A DNA stretch of 64,000 bases from Nereocystis luetkeana (GCA_031213475.1 JARUPZ010000026.1:5197567-5261566), one strand, 5' to 3'; numbered from the stretch's first letter, positions 10,140 to 21,958 are shown. Notes: generated by a model not told the origin, from the sequence alone. Made by a program: numbers and translations.

Positions 10140-12341
10140 ATTAGTCTTCGATGTACGATCGCCAGGCTCTTCTTGCGGATGTTGTTGATGGAGACTCGGG
10201 CGCAGTGCTCTTCGCCTGTCAAAACATACAAGAAATTGGCTGAAATTGGGAATTGAAAAATTTAAATGCCATCAGAGGCAGGAGGGGACATCAAAGGCGT
10301 CGTGAGCAATGCTGGCTCACTGCTTTACTCGCTCGCAGTCAGGTCGGTTTCTCTGGTACACATACATGTCAGTTTCGTGTGCGACGTTTACCCATCTGTA
10401 AGACCCTGGCATTGAACCAACAATGTCAATGGCACAACGCATTCGCTGTCCACATTATTGCTTCGCAGTAGTTGAGCTTGGTTGCACTATTATAGAGAGA
10501 AAAACGAACGCACAAATACACTAAAATTTACATCAGCAGTATCAGTCCTGTACATACATGGATGTTTTCGTTACCCCTATATAGAGGACAGCATACGTGT
10601 TTCTTTACTTCGGTAGGGTTTCGTCCGGCTAAGGGTCCAACACACAAGCCACCTGTGTGACGTACATACGCGAGGGAGGACGCGAAGGCGCCACGAAAGC
10701 ACCATCTGGAGGCATGAGGCCGTTTTATTTAGTTTTTGATCGACGGTATCGTGAGGAAAATGCCGTATATATATATGGAAGGTCATAAACGCCTGAGCTG
10801 AATGATCACGGGTGCCTGGGGCGAAAAACAGACAACACTTTATTTACCGGTACATACGCCCAAAATAATGCCTCTGGTACTGAAACCAGGGAAATCGTCT
10901 TATCCACTCCCGCCAGCGAAAAACCTTCGAGCGCTTGCCACCCGCTCCAGAGTTCACGGATCGCACCCAGACCTCGACCAATGTGTCTGTCCGAGCTTCC
11001 CTTGCCCGCTACTGGGTGCTTCACCAACAAATAATTTCACGAAGAGAAATGTTCGAAAAAATACGACACATTCACGGATATAACTATCAAATATTCCTGG
11101 TGGGCACGTGGCGTAAGTAAGTAAGTGTATTCCAAGGTTATAGTCCGTAGGGTGTTGTGTATTACGGGAAAGGAATTGGAAAAGTGTTACAACACTCACA
11201 GGAGTTGCGCGGATAGGCTTCGGAAGTCTTGGAGAACTCACGGATGTATCACGTAGTTGTGTGATGTTGTACAGAAGTCACAGAGGTTCCGGGTGGGCAT
11301 ATAAATGTTGTACACCTACCCGCACCCCGGGCACCCCGGTGCTTTACACAGGGTTGGACCCGATATATCTCACCCCTTTGCGAGCTCGTGAAAAAACAAA
11401 GGTATTTCGTCTCCCCGAATTCATAAAATAAATAACTGTGAATAGTTTATGATTTTGTTCCCATTTATTTTGTCCTCAACACCAACCAACCATGTAAGTC
11501 TGGTATACCATGTTGACATTGACAATACCAAGCATCCCGAGCAACCTCGAGTCTCTGGCCCTCTGGGCTCTTGTCGGCTTGGCATCATGGCCTTTTTTCG
11601 ATGACCTATTTTGCAGCTGCTACACAGACAGGTAGGTGGCCATTTGGGTATGATGCGAGAAGTTGTGGCGAAACTACAAATTAGCACGTTGCGGCGACCG
11701 CAAAAATGTATGCCGCAACGCTTGCGCAACGCACCAAATGCACTTCGATTGTGGGATGTCCTGTTGTGAACTTCATGCATAACGTGTGACGCTGCCGATA
11801 GGTTTGTGGATGCTCTTGCAACGTTCGACTTTGCTTTCTCCAACACGTATGACATCTTGTGATTAATTTGCATACAGTAGATATTGATCAAAAACAAATC
11901 ATGCAGTATTGAACGAAGGATATCGGGGGCTTGTGGAGAGGTACAGAATCGTTGGCATGTTTGAGAAGGACGGATGGGGAGGAGGGGCATCATGAAGTTG
12001 ACGATGGGTGCAGTTGGTTGAACCGGGAATCGCCGTCTACCTGCAATGTTTGCATCGCAAACGAGGTAACTTTGTGCCGATCGCAAGTTTTGACCAAAAT
12101 ACTTGTAGTTTAGTTTCTGGCAATATTTTGTTGCTAGTAGAATAGACAATAATGGAACTCATGAAAAAAATATGAAAATAGTACGTCAAGTCCGTTTTCC
12201 CGAAAGCAGATATGTGCCAAAGCTTCATCATTTTTTCTTATTTTTCACGTGTGTGCCAGACATGTTTTGCGTAAAGAGCATGTATGTGTTCGCGTATTTG
12301 ATCGTACTCGTGCGATGCCAAACACCGAGTGATACCAGACA

Positions 12342-12383
<42 letters not shown>

Positions 12384-13557
12384 GAAAAGCAACACACTAC
12401 TACTACTACTGCTGTCGACCATACTGCCAGCTATGAGTTGTTGTTGTAATGGGTGTATGTATATACCAGTATATGCCTCCGTGTTCTCCTCGCTTACTCG
12501 GCAAGGCATGCTGCGAGGCATGCCCTATCAGTCTTATTATAGCGAGTGCGATAGGTATCCCTGGCGAGTGTAAGGCCGGACTCACCCTCAAGGAGTGGTA
12601 CGTTTATGCTGCTGCTGCGTGTGGCCGCGAGGCTTGCTCGTGGTATTAATAGTAGAGTTGGGTTGTACGTGGTTCGTCAGGCACGGACACCTGCTATTCG
12701 CGCGTTTTTTATAGGCAGCAGCGGCGGAGCACCAATGCTCAATCGGGACGTCCGTGCGCGGAGGCAGCCGCCGCCACGGGCCGAACTACGGCACAGTATA
12801 TTGCGCCAGTACGAGACTGGAATCGACGACGAAGGGAAAGGGAGACAGATCGTCGCCGAGTAGGGCAGAGACGGGTTGAACTCACCCTGAGCGAGAACTG
12901 TGCTGCTTTCCGGATCACACCCGCAAGCGCGAGAAGCATTTTGTTTTCGGGACGGGGTAAAAGAATGGCCGACGAGGAGGAAGTGGCAACTAGAGCACTA
13001 AGTACTTGCAAAGGAGCGGGCCGACTGGGCTGAAGCGACGAGGCGTCCATGGAGAACGGCAGTGGACGGCCCTCGGAGACCCACGACCGGCGCGCACACA
13101 CGCCATCACGAGAGCAACAGTCGTCGTTTTTCTTTATTTTGCTAAGTACCTATTATTATTCACGTCACTAGTGTTTGTACGAGGTAGGTAGTGTTGGCGA
13201 GTTGTATACCCTTCATGAAAAATGACCCCCGCCATTGCCAGGGACGTGATATCATAGCAGTGTTGCACCTTTTTGTCTGACAGTCCGGTAAGGCATGGCG
13301 GTGGTCGATATTTGCAAGGTGATTTTAGGTTCTACTGGTCCTTTTTCACTGCATGTTTGCGAGTCGTCGTTCTGATCGTAGGCCAGACAGCAGGCAGGCG
13401 TCTTCCTCCCTGTGTTCACGACCACCGTGCGTTTCGCACTGTCTGTGCCGGCAGCACAATAGACAGCAACTAACTGCTGAGTCACGAGTTGGTTAGTTTT
13501 GGGAACGGGGGGGACTATAATATATATGCTGCAGTTGGGTGGATGCCCGTGGTCATC
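10140..13557. other. Intergenic; unrecognised frames and a TA microsatellite
   Basis: (TA)n occupies about 12,344-12,379. The longest frame is 242 codons at 11,421-12,149 (minus). It shows no domain or motif I recognise and I treat it as unsupported. GTTGACGATGGGTGCAGTTG near 11,998 recurs as GTTGACGACGGGTTCAGTTG near 16,338, so part of this region belongs to an old dispersed repeat. The 12.6-13.1 kb segment is GC-rich with overlapping frames on both strands but no recognisable protein. Confidence 0.45.
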
Positions 13558-13836
13558 TTTTTTTGTTGTCATCACTTTTACTTTCCAGCCTAACTCGTAG
13601 GGGGTTTTACCCTCAGCGATCTTCTGGACAAGCCGTGCTCACAGGTAGGTAGGTGTCGTCACAGTTCCCCCCCGGTACGTGCCTTTATTTTTTGTCGCGC
13701 ATAGTGTTCAGCATTCCCACTGCTCGTCGATTTTCATCGAAGGTAGCTAACTCACGCTTCCGCGCTTTCCGCTATTCATTTTTTTACGCAAACAAAAGTC
13801 CCTACGTAGTACGGTACGAGCATGCCCTCATGCAAA
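13558..13836 (-). mobile_element. 5'-truncated SINE-1 copy
   Basis: In minus orientation this reads GAGCATGC, a GTAAAAGT-like stretch, GCGGAAAGCGCG, AAAATCGACGAGCAGTGGGA, GGCACGTACCGGGGGGG, TCCAGAAGATCGCTGAGGGT and TTAGGCTGGAAAGTAAAAGT. It ends in an A-rich tail (T run at 13,558-13,565). The same body follows a tRNA-like head at 17,194-17,528. The tRNA-like head is missing here. Confidence 0.75.
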
Positions 13837-14631
13837 TATATATTTCAGTTTTCAATTTGATTTATTTTACGAGGGTGCGCCTTCATTGTCTCGTTATTTT
13901 GAGGTAGGTGGGAAGCGTCGTGCTTCCCAGCTCCCAGCCGAATTTTGACTTTTGTGGTGTTTCGGATCTTCCTAGGGCTCCAGGACCATGTTAATATCAC
14001 TCCTTGGTATAAGAGTTAAAATTAGAAGAACGAGAACATTGTGAACGTACGTACGTATGAATAGTACATTTTGTCTTTTCCAACTAACTGCTCTATTTTT
14101 ACTTTCTTCGTGTACGTATCGCCTTTTTTCCCCCAATTAATTACTTCAAGTTGCGTCCCCTCGCATTTCGTGTTTGTTTGTTTTCGCGTCTTGTGTTTTT
14201 CACTCTGTTGAAGTTTTTTTCCTTCGTTGATTTGTTTCTTGGCTTGTGTAACCTTCGTCCAAATGTGCCGTCAAAAGCTGCACCCGTGACGAAAAAACAC
14301 TGGGCTTTGGCCTGGTACGTTTCCCAACCGAACCTGAGTATACATGATGACGCGTGCATTGGATAACCCAGGGACGGTGTGAACGATTACGTTGGCCAAT
14401 TGAATGAGCGATCTCGAGATTTGTGGCTCAAGATCTTGTTTTTATCAGGCCAACCAGAGTACGCTCTCAAGGTACTCCAGCAGTGGCCACCTGTGTAGTG
14501 GGGACAGCAATTTTGATCGCGCGGACTCAAGTAACCGGAAGAATGCCGCAAACCTTGAATTACCGAATTGGCGTGTCTAAGGTCTGCAGCCGCCTAACTA
14601 TCCGCTGGGGGGGGGGGGGCGGGAGGTATAT
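13837..14631. other. Intergenic, no gene recognised
   Basis: 13,945-13,990 contains CGGATCTTCCTAGGGCTCCAG, shared in reverse complement with 1796-1814. Other content is AT-rich with short frames only. A long G run lies at about 14,607-14,620. Confidence 0.45.
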
Positions 14632-14877
14632 TTTGGTTTTTTTTGCTTAGCTTCATCTTCTTTTTTAGGGTTTTGTCTGCTATTCATAGTCTCCTTTTTG
14701 CTTCCCTGGTGTCCGCAGTCACTGTGGTGGAGTGCGTATATACTATGCTTGTTTTTTGTTTTTGCCTCTGTTTTTACTTGAGGTATTTCTTCAACTCCAT
14801 AGATATTGGAGCCTGTCCTGCGACCACGGACCGCATTGAATTGTGAGTTAATGTGAGAACAACAACAACAACAAACA
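14632..14877 (+). mobile_element. 5'-truncated LINE 3' end, copy L2
   Basis: The sequence runs from GCTTAGCTTCATCTTCTTTT through TCCCTGGTGTCCGCAGTCAC and GAGCCTGTCCTGCGACCACG to TGTGAGTTAATGTGAGAAC and then (AAC)n. It matches the last ~240 bp of the LINE at 26.6-28.16 kb in the same orientation. No coding sequence is left. Confidence 0.85.
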
Positions 14878-16952
14878 AATACACCACGTATATTTTTAGG
14901 TAGGGCGATCTCGCTCGCACGCACGCAGGAGAGCGGCCTCATGTCTATCTAGTGGGTTGGTTTTACCCCGCGTGTCCCTTCTTCCAGCCGCACTCGACGA
15001 GCTAGGTACGCCTCGCATTGCATTAGGTGCCACCCCCCCCTCCCACCATTATTGCTTCGCCACTATTTCGCGAGTGATGGCGCAAAGAAAAAGTGGAAAA
15101 AAACGCCTAGCGGCGCAAACTTTCTGGGGCGACCGTAAACATACATGCACACACACGAAAGCGTCACCCACGTTCTGTTCTACGTCCACGATAGGTTTGC
15201 AAAACAAAATCTCAACCAACCACGTGGCGCTGTGACTAAAAGCCCAGAACCCCACTCGGTCAACAGCCGGTCTCCACCTTCCCTGTTCGCCCCCGAACCC
15301 AGTTTGCCGCAGACGGATGCGCGTGGCATGTATTCAGGCGGCACTTACTTACATTCTGCTGTACAGAAAAATAAATTAAAAAAACGGAGCTAGCTGTGAG
15401 AGAGACTAAAAAAATAGTCAGAACTCATATTTGCAATCTTCGTGTGATAATTCGGCCGCGCGTTCTATACCGGGTGTGTCGGTTTTCAGGGTTGGCTACA
15501 AATTATTGTAGGTTTAAAAGCAACGGAATCGTTACCTATCAGGTACCCTGGTATGCGATAAAGGCGACTGACTGCTTGCTGGATAGTTACGGTATACTCC
15601 CTGCAGGTAGGTGTTGCAATATACGGTCAGCACAGGTTCAGCCCAGGCCGGGTGCTCGGGTTCGTGCTGCTCAAGTCTCGATGGGCGTGCGGTGACGCGG
15701 TGACTGAAAATCGCGTGTGCTTCATAGGACGTCTGCTCTTCGTAAATATGACAAAAGTACCACCACCACCGCCGCCGTGCTCACACGTGTGTTGTTGATA
15801 GAATTAATCACAGCCCAGAATGAGTAGGTCTCGCGGCATCAAGCAGGGTGGCGAGCGATGCATGCGATTCTATAGAGCTCGTCGTGCTTCTCATCAAAGA
15901 CGCTACCAGGAGAATACAAACACAGATAAAGGCCGGATCCACATAATAGATGGCCCCGCTTCATGAACGTTGAAGGAAATAAGGAGTACCAGCTGAAAAA
16001 ATGTGATCATCATGTATGTGCATGCACCCGTTCCATCTGAAACTGCTTGCAGCAAGCTGCGGCATTTTGTCTTTTAATCAGATTGAATTTCCGAATAATT
16101 CACCTGTGGGTCCACAAAATAATAAAATCCAAGTTTTTAAATTATGATAAAATATTAATAGTTTTCAGTAAATATCGGAAGATACAGTTAGTGTACAGTG
16201 TCCATGTCCGCGGCGGACCCCAGGTAAATACCAAACAAAATAACCCGATGTGGAAGATTGAACCGAGGAAATCTCGGGTTTGTTTATGGAAAGGTATTGA
16301 ACCTTTGAAAAGAGGGCATGGCCAAGACGGCCATTGAGTTGACGACGGGTTCAGTTGATTGAGCTCCTGCTGTAGGAAGACAAAGGCAGGAAAGGGTGGA
16401 GATAAACGTACAAGGAACAAGACCAAACATTTATAGACTGGAGCTATACTCGTGGGTGTGGGCAAGCAGGGGTCTGGCACGGGGTAGAAGGTCGACGAGT
16501 TGAAAAACAATGAATCACGACGCGAGCGCGCACAAAGCAGCAGCTAGCTGCTGCTGCCGAAGCGTGAAAAAAACACATCCAGTCGGTGGCGGCGTGGCAC
16601 GGGAGGAGGGGTCAGGCAACGTGTAGGCAAGTAAGAAAGTGGAGGTACGGTAGCTGCTGCTGTTGTTGCTGTTGCGGCAGCGGCAGCGGCGGCAGCGGCA
16701 GCGGCGGCCGCGGGGAACATACATAGCCTACTACTGTACCTGGTAGATTGTTTCGCATATATATATGTCGCCGTTATTTTTGTTATACATCCGCTCACAC
16801 CACGTATCTTGACTCCAGACGAATCAATGAGCACAGGTTGCGGTATTTTAATATCAGATTCTCCCTCCAATAATAATGTGTACCAGGTATGTATGTCGTG
16901 CCTGTCGTATCTCTCTTTTTTTGTTTTCTTGTTTAATCACTACTACCTGGTA
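14878..16952. other. Intergenic with simple repeats
   Basis: A GCN trinucleotide tract at about 16,655-16,720 produces poly-alanine frames on the minus strand and is best read as a microsatellite. Perfect TACCTGGTA/TACCAGGTA words occur at 16,737-16,745, 16,881-16,889 and 16,944-16,952. No gene is recognisable. Confidence 0.45.
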
Positions 16953-16984
16953 TATACTTTCCAGCCTACGCAGTACGGAACTCG

Positions 16985-17093
16985 TATTACGGGGGACCAT
17001 AGTTAATAGGACCTATGGTATACATAAAAGGCTATATATTTGAGCATTTTTACTGACGATAGTTGGTCCTATTAACTATGGTCCCCCGTAATA
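16985..17093. mobile_element. TA-flanked MITE (TTACGGGGGAC family), copy 4, with demonstrable TA duplication
   Basis: TATTACGGGGGACCATAGTT at the left is mirrored by AACTATGGTCCCCCGTAATA at the right. The host SINE reads CTCGTAGGAGG in uninterrupted copies (for example 56,643-56,653). Here it reads CTCGTA, the MITE, then TAGGAGG, so the target is TA and it is duplicated. The core element is 105 bp (16,987-17,091). This assigns the family to the TA-target class (Tc1/mariner-like). Confidence 0.92.
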
Positions 17094-17193
17094 GGAGGTT
17101 TTTACCCTCAGCCATCTTCTGGACAAACCGTGGTAACAACAGGTGTCGTTCCTTCTCCCCCCCGGTACGTGCCTTCATTTTTTGTCGCGCATC

Positions 17194-17528
17194 GGCGTCC
17201 CCGGTGGCTTGGTAGGTGGTCCGCGTGTCTATTAACATCAATTTCGTGGGTTCAAGTCTCACCGAGGGCATGCTCGTAAGGGCTTTTTCTGGCATGAAAA
17301 AATGATCAGCGGAAAGCGCGAGAGAGTGCGTTAGCTACATTCGATTAAAATCGACGAGCAGTGGGGATGCTCAACCCTGTGCGTGACAAAAAGTAAAGGC
17401 ACGTACCGGGGGGGAGAAGGGTAGGCACCTACCTGTGACCACGGCTTGTCCGGAAGCTTGTTGAGGGTAAAACCTCCTACGAGTTAGGCTGGAAAGTAAA
17501 AGTGACGACTAAAAAGACAAAAAAAAAA
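17194..17528 (+). mobile_element. Full-length tRNA-headed SINE-1
   Basis: The head starts GGCGTCCCCGGTGGCTTGGT. It has an A-box (TGGCTTGGTAGGTGG, 17,205-17,219) and a B-box (GGGTTCAAGTCTC, 17,248-17,260) at RNA polymerase III spacing. A T-stem GTGGG/CTCAC and a largely pairing acceptor stem can be drawn. The body contains GCGGAAAGCGCGAGAG, CGACGAGCAGTGGGGATGC, GGCACGTACCGGGGGG and GAGTTAGGCTGGAAAGTAAA, and ends in A10 at 17,519-17,528. It lies within an older minus-strand copy. It is non-coding and would depend on a LINE for mobility. Confidence 0.85.
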
Positions 17529-17724
17529 TGAGTTCAGCATTCCCACCACTGCTCGTCGATTTTCATCGAATGTAATGTAGCTAACTCGCGCTCTCGCGCT
17601 TTCCGCTAATAATCAATTTGTTATGGAGGTAAAAGTCCCCACGAGCATGCACTCGGTCAGCCTTGAACTCACGAACTTGGTCTTGATAGGCACGCGGACC
17701 ACCTACCAAGCCACCGGGGACGCC

Positions 17725-17988
17725 TTACGATGACATGGCATTGCATTGTCTACCCTCTCTACTGCATATCGAAATGTACCAGGTGGTACAGCAAGCAGTA
17801 GTAGAGGTATCTCCTCCGTGTCGTCGTTTTTTGACGACAGAGCTTTGTTCTCGACTGAAGAATCGGCACCGACCCTGGTTGCGAAGAATGCCGACAGGGA
17901 GAAAAAACGGTTCAACGTGATGCAGATTAATGCGTAGGGTCGCGGCCCACCACGAAGAAACATACCTAGCCAAGCCCTGGTATAAGCC
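17725..17988. other. Short intergenic gap between SINEs
   Basis: Only short overlapping frames on both strands are present. There is a near-match TACCAGGTGGTA at 17,776. No gene is recognised. Confidence 0.4.
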
Positions 17989-18270
17989 GGTCGCCCCGGT
18001 GGTTCAAGTGGTTAACCTCGAATTCTACTTGTTTGAGTCCTGGGTTCGAGCCCCAGGTGGGTCGGACTTTGACTTTATTTGCAAAAATAAAAAAAGGATT
18101 CAATTGTTGAGAGCGCCTTGCAGCGTGGGTAGGCACAATTCGATGCGAGTCGACGAGGGAAGAAAAGGCTGAAATCTTCTCGCGATAAAAATGAAGGCAC
18201 GTACCGTAGCGGGAAGGGGGGAGAAGAGCCTGCTATGTGACCCCGGATCTGAGTTACGAGTTGGAAGGAG
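17989..18270 (+). mobile_element. tRNA-headed SINE-2
   Basis: GGTCGCCCCGGTGGTTCAAG carries an A-box (TGGTTCAAGTGG, 18,000-18,011). GGGTTCGAGCCCC (18,042-18,054) is a near-consensus B-box with a perfect CTGGG/CCCAG T-stem. The 5' and 3' acceptor strands do not pair, so this is not a functional tRNA gene. The body ends with GGCACGTACC, GGGGGGAGAAG and CCCGGATCTGAGTTACGAGT. This is the same 3' domain as SINE-1 behind a different head. A related minus-strand copy is at about 59,290-59,440. Confidence 0.7.
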
Positions 18271-18408
18271 AGAGAGAAGAAGATGTGCGAAGATAATGAA
18301 CGGGATGAGAATATATATATGTTAAAACTACTCGTAAACATGAGGAATTCGGGCAGTCTGCGGATACCTCCTGAACTAAACTGTTTGTAAGCATACCAGT
18401 CAGTTCAG

Positions 18409-18925
18409 TGTTGTTGTTGTTGTTGTTGTTCTCACATTAACTCACAATTCAATGCAGTCCGTGGTCGCAGGACAGGCTCCAATAACTCTGGAGTGGAAGA
18501 AATACCTCAAGTAAAAACAGAGGCAAAAAACAAAAAACAAGCATACGCACTCCACCACTGCGGACACCAGGGAAGCAAAAAGGAGACTATTGATAGCAGA
18601 CAAAAACCTAAAAAAAGAAGATGAAGCTAAGCAAAAGAAAAACAAAAACTAAACTAAAACAGACGCAGATAGCAAAAACGCAAAAAAAAGGCAAAACGGA
18701 CCATACTAACAAAGACACAAAGAGGTACAAACGGGAATGAAAGAAAATGAAAGGGACAAAAAAGCGATAATCACGGGCGGGGGGGAAAGAAAATACCAAA
18801 GGCAGGCACTGGAGCATACAGACACGCAAAGTTGCCCAGATGGCACCATGCTAGTTACTTGGGTCCCAAAGAAAGGAGTGCATCATGACGATGATGGCCA
18901 TAACCAGGCTTCAGTCTGTTGGGCA
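18409..18925 (-). mobile_element. 5'-truncated LINE 3'UTR, copy L3
   Basis: It starts with (GTT)n at 18,409, the complement of the LINE's (ACA)n tail. It then follows the 3'UTR of the 26.6-28.16 kb element through CAGTCCGTGGTCGCAGGACA, AGAAGATGAAGC and ATGGCACCATGCTAGTTACT to CCAGGCTTCAGTCTGTTGGG. It covers ~515 bp and ends where the reverse-transcriptase frame of the parent would stop, so it lacks coding sequence. Confidence 0.85.
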
Positions 18926-19953
18926 CGTAACCATAGGCAAGGGGCGTCACGAACAGACTTCAACTCGTACGACGTGCGGGATATTCCAGCATTGCTGTGT
19001 ACGCCCCTGGTCGTTCTATCACCTGTATTGATGTGCTGTGTTTAGCTTGCAACAACACAGCAGCAGAAGAAGAAGCAGTCTCCCCCGCTTCAACTCTCGC
19101 GCTGTTTTGGGTCTGTCCAGTCCTGGTTTCAGGTTTGGGCGTTTCTGGGTAGTAGCCTGTTCTGTGGCTCGAGAGTTGAGCTGGAGGCGTGGGATGGGGG
19201 GCTGGGGTGTATTTAGAGAGCAGATGGCCTGGGATCTGGGAAGCTCCGACCCCTGGGCTATTGGGGGCGATCAGTCGTATTCACTGCCTATTATTAATTA
19301 TTATAGTATAGTATTATTATCGAATTTCATACGTTCGATTTCCACCCGCTCCAAAGTGTAGGTTGTCTTTACATTCAACCGCTCTTTCCACCTGACTTTG
19401 CTACTGCACTGTAACTACATCAATCAGCGCCCCTACGAGTAACAATAGTGTCCGGATTCCTGATCCTGGAAAGATGAAAACAATTATGAGTGTCAATGGA
19501 GTGTATACCTGATACACAGACCACAGCAGTTAAGTTGGAAGACACAGAAAATAACTATTGTTAATAATGAGGCGCGCGAGCGAAGCGAGCCTTTTTTTTT
19601 TAACGAAGGAAAAAAAAGCCTCTTCATAGCGGCTCGGATACGAGGGTAGGGTGCCTTGTTTTGAGTTTTTCTGGATGATTTATTAAAATAGTGTGTGTGT
19701 GGTGTGTGGGTTGGTGTGGGTTGGAGTGTATGATTCAACATTGTTTTGGTTCACTTTTTCACCACCGCGCTCGACGCATACGTCCCCAAGTCCTGTCCCC
19801 GCGGGCTCTGTGCACGCACACACACGCAAGACACTTTCTCGTCCCGGTGGGGTGGAAAGTCGTTCACAGTTGGTCGAGCTAGGTGCGGCAACGTGTGTAG
19901 GCACATACATGTCTGTGCTGGGCCATGTTCAAATACCTGGTAACGGTTTTTTT
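18926..19953. other. Intergenic, no gene recognised
   Basis: It contains a TG/GTGTG-rich patch near 19,690-19,730 and a perfect TACCTGGTA at 19,934-19,942. No conserved protein or RNA is visible. Confidence 0.45.
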
Positions 19954-20162
19954 GTGCCTGCCAACAGCAAGCAGACTGTGCCTGTCCACAGCATGCACAC
20001 TGTGCCTGCCCACAGCAGGCAGACTATGCCTGCCCACAGCAGGCAAACTAGGCCTATCCATAGCACTGCTGCAGGCAGACTGTGCCTATTCACAGCAGGC
20101 AGATTGAGCCTGCCCGCAGCACTCTACTACAGCAGGCAGACTGGGTCTGGCCACAGCAGGCT
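19954..20162. repeat. 24-bp minisatellite
   Basis: About eight imperfect copies of a 24-bp unit, CAGACTGTGCCTGCCCACAG followed by CAGG. Because 24 is a multiple of three, one frame stays open and encodes an 8-residue repeat (T-V/M-P-A-H-S-R-Q). A 162-codon frame at 19,693-20,181 covers it, but the codons outside the array resemble no protein. Confidence 0.85.
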
Positions 20163-20404
20163 CTTTCTTCTACCTACGTAATATCTACCGAAACCCAACT
20201 ACGAGTAGTCATAGGCAGACTTCGCTTGTCTGTCCACAGCAACGTTCTTGTCATGCGCTGCATGCAGGTAATATTGTCAGGCCTACCCTCCTACTGATGA
20301 GGGGACGGAGTAGCAGGAGAAGATCTGCTGTAGATCTTGTACAGCAGTCAGTAGGATTAATAATGGTGGCACCTGCTACGAGAACCTGCGTCGGATACAT
20401 GTAT

Positions 20405-20774
20405 TGTTCGATATAGCTTGTCTCAATGAACAGCCTAGCAATAAGTTACGGTTACATACGTTGTGTCACGGAGGTAAAGTTACAGGGATCGTCTCGTGGT
20501 ATCACTCACGAGCAGTCCCACGGGTATGTACGAGTAGGCACAATGCGAGGAGGTTTAGGTATCCGACTACGAGCGGTTGTTACTGGGCTGTGGAGAGTTG
20601 ACCCACATGACCCACTCCACCTTTCCCCCTGCATTCGTCTGCCCCTTTCCGGGCCGACATAATAAAGACATCCTAAACTATCTTCTACACACTGCGTGTT
20701 GCAGTGCCTCGCTCACAGCCTAGTGTGGCTGTTGGGAGCTCGTCCATCCATCGCATGTCAGCGCTAATTGAACA
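20405..20774 (+). repeat. 5' LTR
   Basis: 370 bp starting TGTTCGATATAGC and ending GCGCTAATTGAACA. AATAAA at 20,661-20,666 is a plausible polyadenylation signal. It differs from the 3' LTR by about a dozen substitutions or single-base indels (roughly 97% identity by hand alignment). Confidence 0.96.
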
Positions 20775-20810
20775 CGTTAACGACTTATTGTTCAAGCAAG
20801 CAGCCTGATC

Positions 20811-21958
20811 ATGCCGAGTGGAACCCCAGTGGACGGGTCGTCCGAGATGGACGACCTGACCAGTCTCTTGAGGCAGCTGGCGGCGGGCAGGAGAGAAGAC
20901 CAAGATCGACGCGAGAGCGACCGAGAGCTGCGACGTCAAGACGATGAGCGACTGAAGACGCAGATTTTCGAGGAGATGGATCGCAGAACTGCTGCGGTTA
21001 GTGAGGTTGCGTCTGGTGTTACTGCTGAGCGGGTCGGAGCCGCTACCAGTGCAGGGGAAGTAAGGGGAGTCAGCTCCAGTGGGAGTTTGCCAGGTCTTGG
21101 CGCGGCAATAGGTCTGTCAAGGCGTGGTGCGAGTAGCAGCGTAGATGGGTATAAGGCTGAAGTTGGTTCTCGCGAATTTGGGAGTTTGAAGCAGTCGGTC
21201 CTAAATTCAGTGGAAAGTCGGAATATTTTCCATCCATTGTGGAAGGAGCACTTCGAGGTGTTTACTTCCATGGTTGGGTGCATGTCGGCGTTCCTCGTAG
21301 ATCATGATATGATGATAGGCGACGTTACGAAGAACACTCAATATTTTCTCTCGCGGGGGTTCAGTGAGGGACATGTTAAGACAGCTAGAGTAGCTTGGAC
21401 TTGCCTGACAGAGAGCGTTGTGGACCGTGATCTGCTTGGTAGATTGTTCGCAACAAAAACACCTAATGCTGGCTGGAGAATGTGTGATTGGTTCATGCCC
21501 AAGACCATGGCTGAACAGGTCAAGTGGTCGGTAGCGTTCGACTCCGCAAAAATGAAGAAGGGAGAAGAGCCCATGAATTACTTTGGTCGGATAGACAAGA
21601 TTGTAGGAGTGCTCGCGTCGCTAGGTGTGGTCAAGTCGGTAGCAGACGTTAACCGCAAGATCATCATGACCCTCACATCAGACTACGAAATAGAGGAACG
21701 CACTATCTTGTACCGTGAGGATGTCACTCGAGCGGAGATCGAGAGCATCATCCGACAGCGGTTCTTGCGCCTTCCCGCGCCGAAGGGTAAGGACGTGGGC
21801 CAGGCTCTATTTTCGAATGGAGCTGCTCCAGGTGGTCGTGCAGGTAGGGGCAGGCATAGAAGTAACGGTAAGCAGAGAGGTGGAAGTGACACCGCAAGTA
21901 AAAACAGTCAGGGTAGCAGTAGCAGTAACCCCCAAGCCCCCACACATAACCCCCCCCT
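20811..21958 (+). pseudogene. gag: copia Gag region
   Basis: The frame begins with ATG at 20,811, 37 bp after the LTR. It encodes ~380 residues: an acidic, charged N-part, then the helical Gag core with W-K-E-H-F, D-W-F and a PMNYFGRIDKIVGVLASLG segment typical of copia Gag (UBN2-like). A basic Gly/Arg/Ser-rich tail precedes the zinc knuckle. Frame is lost at a run of eight C (21,950-21,957); the knuckle follows in the +1 frame. The run could be a programmed slip, a mutation or an assembly error. Mutation is likeliest given the other lesions. Confidence 0.85.

Larger units (their letters stand above)
16953..17724 (-). mobile_element. Outer SINE-1 copy split by a MITE and by a second SINE
   Basis: The minus-strand head lies at 17,724-17,640 with A-box TGGCTTGGTAGGTGG and a weak B-box GAGTTCAAGGCTG. 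The body then continues to 17,529. It resumes at 17,193 with GATGCGCGACAAAAAATGAA and ends near 16,953 in GGCTGGAAAGTATATA. The missing middle is replaced by a complete plus-strand SINE (17,194-17,528). The 3' part is also cut by a TA-flanked MITE (16,985-17,093). The uninterrupted copy at 13,558-13,836 shows both empty sites. No protein is encoded. Confidence 0.8.

Noticed and set aside
11421..12149. 242-codon minus-strand frame as a gene
   Set aside because: No domain, no splice support, AT-rich composition, Cys/Ser/Arg-heavy translation, and overlap with a dispersed-repeat patch.
16544..16870. Poly-alanine protein on the minus strand
   Set aside because: Explained by a GCN trinucleotide microsatellite; the rest of the frame is unremarkable.
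18000..18062. Functional tRNA gene
   Set aside because: A and B boxes and the T-stem are good, but the acceptor stem does not pair and a SINE body follows.
19693..20181. 162-codon protein with 8-residue repeats
   Set aside because: The 24-bp minisatellite explains the open frame; surrounding codons show nothing protein-like.
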